Assembly: GCA_016204125.1 (NCBI GenBank)
Contig: JACQLI010000078.1
Coordinates: 1 to 12,963, forward strand
DNA length: 12,963 nucleotides
Origin: Candidatus Omnitrophota bacterium
Lineage (GTDB): Bacteria; Omnitrophota; Omnitrophia; Omnitrophales; JACQLI01
Direction of reading: 5' to 3'
The translations under genes were made by a program, and so were the position numbers. Shown here in pieces: positions 1 to 5,750 of the stretch (within the stretch, counting starts at the first letter, position 1; every line of letters begins with the position of its first letter). The notes beneath the pieces were generated by a model. The model saw nothing but the letters and a program-made list of their open reading frames with translations. It did no database searches and was not told the DNA's origin.

Positions 1-614
1 ATTTTATCAAAAGTCTCGAAAGTTTTCTCGTAGCCCTTTTTCGTTCGGATATCATAACCTGCTGCGAAGATGTGACACGTATCCACACAGATTCCAAGTC
101 GTTCATTTTCCCGAACTTGATCCAGCATAGCCCCCAATTCTTCGAAACGATAGCCGAGATTTGTTCCCTGGCCAGCAGTTGTTTCAATCAGAACCCCTAC
201 CTTGAAACGAGGGGTTTTCTCAAAAATCCAATCAAAACTCTCTGCAATCTTTTTGATCCCCTCTTTCTCACCCGTTTCCAAATGAGCGCCTGGGTGAAGA
301 ACCAAGTATTTAAGTTCTAGTGCCTCGGAGCGCTTCATTTCATCAACAAATGCAAGTCGAGATTTTTTTAGAAGAACGGGGTCTGGACTCGCTAAGTTGA
401 TCAAGTAAGAGTCGTGAGCAAATGCCAAATGAATTTTGCCTGAGGCGAGCCTTTTACGAAAAAAAGAAACCTCTTCTTCTGTAAGAGGTTTGCTCGCCCA
501 TTGATTGCTATTCTTGGTAAAAATCTGAATGGCTTCACAGCCGACGGCTTGACCTCGCTCGATTGCCTGGTCGAGACCACCAGCGATAGACATGTGTGCG
601 CCAAGTAGAGGCAG
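1..614 (-). CDS. nfo: Endonuclease IV (AP endonuclease), 3'-truncated by window edge
   Basis: Endonuclease IV is a zinc-dependent TIM-barrel enzyme of base excision repair; it cleaves the backbone 5' of abasic sites and removes 3'-blocking groups. About 204 residues are visible. Family landmarks occur in order: LGAHMSIAGG at the N-terminus, FTKNSNQW, AHDSYLINLASP (H67, matching zinc ligand H69 of E. coli Nfo), LHPGAHL, IETTAGQGTNLG and VDTCHIFAAGYD. The later metal ligands lie beyond base 1. The only ATG near the beginning (593) falls inside GAHMS and would remove the first beta strand. The frame has no ATG, GTG or TTG between the upstream stop region and that point. A CTG at 614 gives MPLLGAHMS, which fits the family N-terminus, and AAGGAG lies 11 bases upstream inside the end of the TlpA-like gene. 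The family call is very secure; the CTG start is inferred. Confidence 0.93.
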   Translation of the reverse strand, partial: MPLLGAHMSIAGGLDQAIERGQAVGCEAIQIFTKNSNQWASKPLTEEEVSFFRKRLASGKIHLAFAHDSYLINLASPDPVLLKKSRLAFVDEMKRSEALELKYLVLHPGAHLETGEKEGIKKIAESFDWIFEKTPRFKVGVLIETTAGQGTNLGYRFEELGAMLDQVRENERLGICVDTCHIFAAGYDIRTKKGYEKTFETFDK

Positions 615-622
615 GGCTTGAA

Positions 623-1135
623 TTACTCCTTGACCAGGTCTTCGATATTTCTAGGAAGGCCAAAACCAAAGTAAAGCACTCTTCCGCCTTTGGCGACTAA
701 GACGGCGGCAGGAATTCCAACAAGACCATATTGGCTTGCCACGTCTCCATTTTCGTCAAGAAGGATGGGGTAGCGAATCTTTTCTTTTTCTACAAAAACC
801 TGAACCCTCTGAGCTGGCTCCTGAACATTGATGCCGAGAATTTGTAGTTGGGGGTATTTCTCATTCCAGCTCTTGAGAATCGGAACCTCTTCCACGCAGC
901 TGGGACACCAAGTCGCCCAGAAAACAAGGAGCGCTGGTTTTTCGTTTATCACCTTCGCAAGCTCTGTCTTCTGGCTGGCGAGATTAGAAAGAGTAAAATT
1001 GGGAGCTGGATTTCCGATAAGCTCTGAACCGGGAGAGACCCACGACCCTTGGCAGCCTCCTCCCTCTTGTGAACCGCAACTTCCCAAGAAAAAGGCGATT
1101 AAAACAAAGGGGAGGCCAGATCTTCGAAACTTCAC
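623..1135 (-). CDS. TlpA/ResA-like thioredoxin-fold lipoprotein
   Basis: A predicted membrane-anchored thiol-disulfide oxidoreductase of 170 residues. It begins with a short basic region, a hydrophobic stretch (residues 8-17) and a lipobox LGSC with C20 as the likely lipidated cysteine, so it should face the periplasm. A glycine-rich linker with a second cysteine (C28) follows. The fold is the AhpC/TSA-Redoxin (TlpA) type: GNPAPNFTL near 41-49, the redox motif WCPSC at 76-80, and cis-proline P142 in VGIPAA. Family members reduce disulfides in apocytochromes c or other exported proteins, but nothing here fixes the substrate. The GTG start overlaps the trxB stop by four bases (GTGA), implying translational coupling with the cytoplasmic reductase. 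TrxB electrons could reach it only through thioredoxin and a membrane carrier such as CcdA/DsbD, neither of which is in the window. Confidence 0.9.
   Translation of the reverse strand: MKFRRSGLPFVLIAFFLGSCGSQEGGGCQGSWVSPGSELIGNPAPNFTLSNLASQKTELAKVINEKPALLVFWATWCPSCVEEVPILKSWNEKYPQLQILGINVQEPAQRVQVFVEKEKIRYPILLDENGDVASQYGLVGIPAAVLVAKGGRVLYFGFGLPRNIEDLVKE
626..631 (-). promoter_or_regulatory. Shine-Dalgarno sequence for endonuclease IV
   Basis: AAGGAG reads on the minus strand within the last codons of the TlpA-like gene, just before its TAA stop. It lies 11 bases upstream of the proposed CTG start at 614 and 32 bases from the in-frame ATG at 593, so it supports the CTG start over the ATG. The spacing is slightly long. 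Confidence 0.5.
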
Positions 1136-2064
1136 TTTTGATTCTCTAAATAGGCCTGGGCTGCCAAGGCCGCTTCACATCCCTCGCCGCAACAGGAAAC
1201 AAGTTGTTTTACAGCTCCCACACGAACTTCGCCACATGCAAAAATTCCAGGAATAGAAGTTGTGAGATCTTCTTTGGTTTTCACATACCCCTTCTCATCA
1301 AGCTCTACAAGCCCTTTGAGGAAATCTGTATTGGGATCATGACCGATAAAGACAAACACGCCGTTGGTTTTAAAATCATTCGTCTCTTTGGTCTGCACGT
1401 TTTGAAGTCTAACTCCCTCTACCTTATTCTGGCCCAGAATTTCCGTCACGACAGTGTTCCAGACGAACTTCATCTTGGGATTTTGCAAGGCCCGTTCTTG
1501 CAGAATGGGGCTTGCTCGTAATTTGTCGCGTCGATGCACCACCGTGATTTTTGTTGCAAAACGCGTAAGGAATATTCCTTCCTGCATCGCAGAATCTCCT
1601 CCGCCCACCACAACAAGCTCTTTTTCTTTAAAGAAGGCGCCGTCACAGGTAGCACAGTAGGAAACGCCCCTGCCCGTTAGATCCCTTTCTTTTGGAACCC
1701 CAAGATTTCTATAAGAGGCTCCTGTAGCAATGATAACGCACTTCGACTCAATCTTTTGTCCGCTGACGATTTGGGTTAGAAGAAATCCCTCTTTTTTTTC
1801 AACCCCACTGACTTCTTCATATCTAATCTCTGTCCCATAGCGTTTGGCCTGCTCCTCCATGCGTTGAGAGATTTCGGTTCCTGTAACTCCTTCCGGAAAG
1901 CCAGGATAATTTTCGACTAAGTCGGTGAGCGCAATTTGACCGCCCGGGGTAAGTTTCTCAAGAAGAACGGTAGATAGTTTGGCTCGTGAGGTATAGAGGC
2001 CTGCGGTAAGACCAGCGCCGCCTCCGCCAATAATGAGGACGTCGTAAACCTGATTAGAACTCAC
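1132..2064 (-). CDS. trxB: Thioredoxin reductase (NADPH, FAD)
   Basis: A flavoprotein that passes electrons from NADPH through FAD and a CXXC disulfide to thioredoxin in the cytoplasm. At 310 residues it has the usual length. Seen in order: the FAD dinucleotide motif GGGGAG at 13-18, PGGQ at 40-43, ATGA at 113-116, the redox pair CATC at 137-140, the NADPH motif GGGDSA at 154-159 with HRR at 177-179, and the C-terminal FAD segment FACGEV at 275-280. Two oddities: the usual aspartate of GDV is glutamate (E279), and four extra cysteines cluster at 277, 291, 292 and 296. The start is GTG at 2064, inside the end of the BFN gene (11-base overlap); its stop overlaps the TlpA-like start. A divergent member using ferredoxin or another partner is possible, but the intact NADPH motifs favour a true TrxB. 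Confidence 0.94.
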   Translation of the reverse strand: MSSNQVYDVLIIGGGGAGLTAGLYTSRAKLSTVLLEKLTPGGQIALTDLVENYPGFPEGVTGTEISQRMEEQAKRYGTEIRYEEVSGVEKKEGFLLTQIVSGQKIESKCVIIATGASYRNLGVPKERDLTGRGVSYCATCDGAFFKEKELVVVGGGDSAMQEGIFLTRFATKITVVHRRDKLRASPILQERALQNPKMKFVWNTVVTEILGQNKVEGVRLQNVQTKETNDFKTNGVFVFIGHDPNTDFLKGLVELDEKGYVKTKEDLTTSIPGIFACGEVRVGAVKQLVSCCGEGCEAALAAQAYLENQK

Positions 2065-2461
2065 TGACGCCGGCTTCCTTCAAAACTTCTTCTTCAACAA
2101 AGATGGGAACTCCAGCCCTAAGCGCCAACGCAACCGAGTCCGATGGTCTTGAGTCAATCAAAATTTCTTTTCCATCCACTGAAAGGAAAAGCTTGGCGTA
2201 GAAAGTATTGTTGTGAAGCCGATCGATCAAGATCTTCTTAAGCTTTGCTCCTAGGCTCTCAATCACATTCACGAGAAGATCGTGCGTAAGGGGACGAGGG
2301 GGCTTGATTCCGCTCAGTTTAAGTTTAATGGCATTGATTTCAGAAATACCAATCACCACGGGCAAGAGACGTGTTCCCTGCTTTTCTTTCAGGACGATGA
2401 CCTGATCGTTACGAGTTTCGTCAATCTTGATCTTATTGAGAATGAGCTCGACTTCAGCCAA
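2054..2461 (-). CDS. Bifunctional nuclease (BFN/DUF151) family protein
   Basis: A 135-residue protein of the DUF151/bifunctional nuclease family; plant members have been reported to cut both RNA and DNA, while bacterial roles are poorly defined. Family landmarks are the strand LLPVVIG (32-38) followed by SEINAI, the segment RPLTHDLL (56-63), TFYAKL (86-91), and the signature DSRPSDSVALALR (103-115) followed by PIFVEEEVL. The start is TTG at 2461, three bases after the stop of the coiled-coil gene, with a purine-rich stretch (GAGGCGGGA) upstream. The 3' end overlaps trxB by 11 bases. Its place between a coiled-coil protein and a redox/repair group does not reveal a function. Family assignment is firm; activity is untested inference. 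Confidence 0.88.
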   Translation of the reverse strand: MAEVELILNKIKIDETRNDQVIVLKEKQGTRLLPVVIGISEINAIKLKLSGIKPPRPLTHDLLVNVIESLGAKLKKILIDRLHNNTFYAKLFLSVDGKEILIDSRPSDSVALALRAGVPIFVEEEVLKEAGVSEF

Positions 2462-2464
2462 GTT

Positions 2465-3937
2465 TTATCCCGCCTCAGCTAAATCCGAATTCTTGGTGGG
2501 TTTCTTAAATCGGGAGCCTTTCTCTTTCAGTTTGCTTTGTTCCAAAAGATGACGTTGCGCCTGTTTGATCTCAAGAATTTCCCGTTCGAGATTTGCCTGT
2601 TCACTTACCAGAGTCTGCACACGGAGCTCACGGTCCTGAAGCTCCTGACGAAGACGCTCAGCTTCAAGCACAACCTCCCTTAACCTTGCCTCTTTCGAGG
2701 AAAGTTCGTTTGCAAAACGCGCCCGTTTCTCAATCAGTTCTTGTTGTTCCAAACGTGACAGAAGATCCCGTGACGTACGCTGGGCCACTTCAAGTTGCAT
2801 CTCGAGGCTTTGATTCGCTTCACGAAGCCTTTTCATCTCAGCTCCCTGACCTTCTGAGAACTGGGAGAATTCTTCTTCAAGGCGCTTTTGGCTTTCTTCG
2901 AGTTCATGAACTTTTTTCTTCCAGCGCTCAGCCTCAAGCGTCTGAAGTTCAATTTCCTGACGAGAACGGGTCGCTAGGTCGCTTGTTTGACGGCTTGCTT
3001 CCTCAATTTGTTCCCTCCGTTTCCGCTCTTCCTCGTAAAGACTTTCAAAGCGCTCAGACTTCTGGGCTAAGGTATGATATTTTTCACGCCATTGATTAAG
3101 TTCCTCGTGACGTTCTTTGAGAGTACGATCGGAATTTTGCTTTGAAGCCTCGAGCTGACTCAATCTTTCCAAGATTTCCTTGTTGCGCCGCTCTAGTTCG
3201 GCTGCTTTTTCATGCCAAACCTGCAGACTTCTGATTTGTTCTTTGACGGCTTTGAATTCTCTTTCGCGGGTGAGAATTTTTTCTTCGTAAATCTTTTTCG
3301 CTTCTTGATACTCGTCGCGTATATTATGATACTTTTCTTCCCACTCCCCTATAGACGTCTTAAGTTCACTAGAATCTTGCCCAGACCGATTCTGAATTTC
3401 TCTGGCCAAATTTTGTTTCAATTCCTCATTCACACGGGTTTTTTCCTCTAAAAGTAGTTCAAGTTCTCGATATTTTTTCTCTAAATCAGAGGTGACCTCG
3501 GATATTTTCTCTTCATGTATCTCAACGGGAGCAGGAGATGGCATGGTTTGCACAGAAGTTTTGAAGGGAATTTCTTCGATAACCTTTTCTTGTGAAACAG
3601 TTTCGGTTCTCTCGTTAAGAAAGGAGAGGCTCGGAAACTCGGGCCAGACAGCTCGGTAACACCTTCTCTTTACCAGAGCCTCGTTCGTGAGAGTGATGTC
3701 GGCTCGGATCTGTTGGAAAATATTCTGAACCTGCTGGGCAACAGGATGAGAAAGTTCGTCCAGAAGAATGATGGGCGTACTTTGCGTCAGGGTCCTGGCT
3801 TCTTCGAAGGAAAGCTGAAAAAGCTCTGAGATCTTTTCTGCAACCCGTTTACGGTCGAGTTCGCTTCTTAAAGGGTTCAGGATAACTGACCACGATTTTT
3901 CTTTATCTGTAGAGACTTTCGAGTTCCAAAATCGCAT
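2465..3937 (-). CDS. Coiled-coil protein with L7/L12-like N-terminal domain
   Basis: I do not recognise a named family for this 490-residue protein. Residues 15-95 look like the C-terminal domain of ribosomal protein L7/L12: WSVIL, then AEKISELFQLSFEEARTL, then TPIILLDELSHPVAQQV, then a strand ADITLTN, matching the order LGLxEAKxLV, P..I, A..I/V, GA.V.L. A short motif RRCYRAVWPEFPSL (91-104) follows, then a linker rich in Pro, Glu and Thr (110-145). From about 150 to 470 the protein is a long charged coiled coil, ending in a basic tail (KEKGSRFKKPTK). Within the coil, tryptophans at 199, 241, 283 and 339 head a repeated W-x-x-K-x-x-x-L pattern spaced by whole heptads. No signal peptide or membrane segment is seen, so it is probably cytoplasmic and structural or scaffolding. 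The ATG has no clear Shine-Dalgarno sequence in the 29 bases upstream. Confidence 0.75.
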   Translation of the reverse strand: MRFWNSKVSTDKEKSWSVILNPLRSELDRKRVAEKISELFQLSFEEARTLTQSTPIILLDELSHPVAQQVQNIFQQIRADITLTNEALVKRRCYRAVWPEFPSLSFLNERTETVSQEKVIEEIPFKTSVQTMPSPAPVEIHEEKISEVTSDLEKKYRELELLLEEKTRVNEELKQNLAREIQNRSGQDSSELKTSIGEWEEKYHNIRDEYQEAKKIYEEKILTREREFKAVKEQIRSLQVWHEKAAELERRNKEILERLSQLEASKQNSDRTLKERHEELNQWREKYHTLAQKSERFESLYEEERKRREQIEEASRQTSDLATRSRQEIELQTLEAERWKKKVHELEESQKRLEEEFSQFSEGQGAEMKRLREANQSLEMQLEVAQRTSRDLLSRLEQQELIEKRARFANELSSKEARLREVVLEAERLRQELQDRELRVQTLVSEQANLEREILEIKQAQRHLLEQSKLKEKGSRFKKPTKNSDLAEAG

Positions 3938-3966
3938 AGTTGAAAAAGGAGAGGAATGCTCAAGAT

Positions 3967-4317
3967 TTAAAGACTGATCTTGCTAGCAACGTCTCGGATC
4001 ACTGGCATCTCCCAATATTCTCCCATAAGAACCTTTACAATGCCGAGCAGGGAAAAAATTCCCAGGACCACGAAAGAAAGCGAGAAGACAACGTCACCCA
4101 AAGCTGGTACGGCTTTTAAAATGCTTGCCGCAGCTTCAAGAATAAACAGCACAAGTCCCTGTTTGCCATGAAATTGAGCAAAACGATTTTCTTTCTTTAA
4201 AAGAAGTGGGACAAAACAAAGTACGGAAAGGTAACCGACTGCTGCAAAAAACTTCGCTTCTTGAATCTCGGGATCCGTTCGTCGTTCAGAGCCAGCGCTG
4301 GATCTGTTCTCAGGCAT
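3967..4317 (-). CDS. Small DUF4870/Tic20-like membrane protein
   Basis: A 116-residue integral membrane protein of unknown function. A polar, charged N-terminus (1-21) is followed by three hydrophobic segments at about 23-40, 53-70 and 75-98. The loop between the first two reads NRFAQFHGKQGL, matching the DUF4870 pattern in which a charged loop with a conserved histidine and glutamine (H50, Q53) precedes the second helix. The ending YWEMPVIRDVASKI is also typical of such proteins. It is the first gene after a strong promoter, with AGGGGGA six bases before its ATG, and the coiled-coil gene follows 29 bases later. A role in the envelope is likely from topology only. Confidence 0.75.
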   Translation of the reverse strand: MPENRSSAGSERRTDPEIQEAKFFAAVGYLSVLCFVPLLLKKENRFAQFHGKQGLVLFILEAAASILKAVPALGDVVFSLSFVVLGIFSLLGIVKVLMGEYWEMPVIRDVASKISL

Positions 4318-4323
4318 AAAAAA

Positions 4324-4330
4324 TCCCCCT
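4324..4330 (-). promoter_or_regulatory. Shine-Dalgarno sequence for the DUF4870-like gene
   Basis: AGGGGGA on the minus strand lies six bases upstream of the ATG at 4317. It is one of the best ribosome binding sites in the window, in keeping with a gene that opens a transcript rather than relying on coupling. Confidence 0.65.
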
Positions 4331-4343
4331 TTGTGTGTCCAAT

Positions 4344-4371
4344 ATTATAGCGGACTCGCGACTTACGTCAA
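4344..4371 (-). promoter_or_regulatory. Sigma70-type promoter for the left-hand gene set
   Basis: On the minus strand, TTGACG (4371-4366) is followed by a 16-base spacer and a perfect TATAAT (4349-4344). The -35 box overlaps the last two sense codons of cbiX and its stop. Transcription would start near 4337, leaving a leader of roughly 20 bases before the ATG at 4317. It is the only convincing consensus promoter found in the few non-coding gaps and marks where the cobalamin genes give way to unrelated genes. Confidence 0.7.
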
Positions 4372-4788
4372 TGTTTCCTTAGCCCTCTCGACGCGGGCAA
4401 TTTTACTTTGAAGAAGCTCAAACATCTTGGATTCAGAAATCTTTCCGCTCCCTTTTCCAGCATCCAAAGCGAGTGCACCTGCATAGTGAAAATCGACTTC
4501 GGGAAACCGCTTTTTTGCTGTCTGTATTTCTCCAGGGATATCCTGACTGATATGCCGCCCTGGGAAAAGCATTAAGGGAAGTACGAATATCTCCTCTGCT
4601 CCACCTTTGACACAATTTTCAATCCCTGCTGAGATAGATGGATGAACGAGTTCAAGAAAAGCGGGTTCTACTCTACGGTCAGGGAAGACTTCACGGAACT
4701 CTTCAACAAACTGAAAGAAAGCGTTCTTTCCTTCTTCATCTCGAGTCCCGTGGGCAATGAGGAGGTAGGCTGCTTTGTGTTTGCTCAT
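4363..4788 (-). CDS. cbiX: Sirohydrochlorin cobaltochelatase, short form (CbiX-S)
   Basis: A class II chelatase of 141 residues that inserts cobalt into sirohydrochlorin, the branch into the anaerobic (early-cobalt) B12 pathway. Single-domain length fits the short form, which acts as a dimer. Seen: IAHGTRD with metal-binding H13, AFLEL with E46, and LFPGRHISQDIP with H79, the second conserved histidine. The ATG start overlaps the cbiB stop as ATGA, placing it as the last gene of the cobalamin operon. It has no histidine-rich tail. The same fold also serves SirB ferrochelatases for sirohaem; the operon context favours cobalt, but sequence alone does not settle the metal. Confidence 0.85.
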   Translation of the reverse strand: MSKHKAAYLLIAHGTRDEEGKNAFFQFVEEFREVFPDRRVEPAFLELVHPSISAGIENCVKGGAEEIFVLPLMLFPGRHISQDIPGEIQTAKKRFPEVDFHYAGALALDAGKGSGKISESKMFELLQSKIARVERAKETLT

Positions 4789-5750
4789 AGATGATGGATT
4801 ATTTTAACCCAAAACATCCAAATGAGATAGCTAGAAATCAAGGCAACAATCAGGGCAATCCAAGAGCTCGCCTTCATAAGTCTCGAGGCAACAAGGATAT
4901 CTTCTTTCTCTAGGAGCCGAGCAGGATAGCCTATTTTTGGAGTTTCCCTAGCTTGGCCATTATAATAATTGATACCTCCAAGCTCTACCCCTATGGCTCC
5001 TGCAAAAGCCGCTTCTGGAAACACGCTATTGCTAACATTTGAGGCGTTTGCTTCTTGTTCTCCTGTATGCCAAGTTTCTCCTACCCTTCCATTTACAAAA
5101 AGAGCGCCGAGTCCAATCAGAAACCAGGAAATGCGAGCAGGAATCCAATTGACTAGTTCATCGAGCTTCGCCGCAAAAAACCCAAACTCTTTATAACGCG
5201 GAGTCTTGTGGCCCACCATTGAATCAAGCGTGTTGATCGCTTTGTAGGCAATCGCAAGTGGAGCTCCACCAATTGCCGCGAAGAAAAGTGGAGAAAGAAC
5301 TCCGTCGAGATAACTCTCCGCGACGGTTTCAACAGTGGCTCTAATCACTTCTCTTTCGTTGAGACTCTGAGTATCACGACCCACCATTTTTGAAAGACTA
5401 TCTCTCGCAGCTTCAGGTTTGCGATTCCGTAATGCAGTGTAAACCCTATGGGCGTGGAGTTCGAGATCCTTTATAGCAAGGGCGCTATAAAGGAAATAAA
5501 CATTGACCGCCGATCTCAGAAGAGGATGAATACGAAAGGCTAGCTCTCCGATCGCCCAGACAGTGATAAACGCGAGGAGCGGGACGCTCAATGCTTGCAC
5601 CCCTCCTCCTATTCGTTCATTGGTGATCTTCGATCTAAGCCAGAGTTCGCTCTTTTCGATAAGACGGCCGATGACTCGAATAGGATGCCAGGAATACGGC
5701 GGATCTCCTAGAATAATATCTAGGAGGAAAGCAATGAAGATTTCGAACAT
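4785..5750 (-). CDS. cbiB: Adenosylcobinamide-phosphate synthase (CbiB/CobD type)
   Basis: An integral membrane enzyme of 321 residues that attaches aminopropanol phosphate (made via CobD decarboxylase) to adenosylcobyric acid. Landmarks: LLDIILGDPPYSWHPIRVIG (9-28), KMVGRDT (121-127), ESYLDGVLSPLFF (145-157), DSMVGHKTPRYKEFG (176-190) and PEAAFAGAIGVELGG (245-259), each close to the family pattern. Hydrophobic segments occur near 1-14, 55-75, 150-172, 204-220 and 296-316. The ATG at 5750 lies 31 bases inside the end of cbiP, the longest overlap in the window. Because LLDIILGDPP begins only eight residues in, a later start is unlikely. The stop overlaps cbiX by four bases. Confidence 0.95.
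   Translation of the reverse strand: MFEIFIAFLLDIILGDPPYSWHPIRVIGRLIEKSELWLRSKITNERIGGGVQALSVPLLAFITVWAIGELAFRIHPLLRSAVNVYFLYSALAIKDLELHAHRVYTALRNRKPEAARDSLSKMVGRDTQSLNEREVIRATVETVAESYLDGVLSPLFFAAIGGAPLAIAYKAINTLDSMVGHKTPRYKEFGFFAAKLDELVNWIPARISWFLIGLGALFVNGRVGETWHTGEQEANASNVSNSVFPEAAFAGAIGVELGGINYYNGQARETPKIGYPARLLEKEDILVASRLMKASSWIALIVALISSYLIWMFWVKIIHHL

Noticed and set aside
401..604. A 67-residue minus-strand open frame
   Set aside because: It is an alternative frame of endonuclease IV, which reads through the same bases with unmistakable motifs.
828..1256. A 142-residue plus-strand open frame
   Set aside because: It is antisense to the TlpA-like gene and the end of trxB, both supported by clear motifs; its translation looks random.
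2593..3099. A 168-residue open frame on the plus strand
   Set aside because: It runs antisense to the coiled-coil gene, whose biased codons (Glu, Arg, Leu, Gln) keep the opposite strand open. It shows no family motif and no ribosome binding context.
4335..4356. Possible GTCC/GGAC hairpin around the -10 box
   Set aside because: The stem is only four base pairs with an AT-rich 11-base loop and no T-run at the right place, so it is not a convincing terminator or operator.
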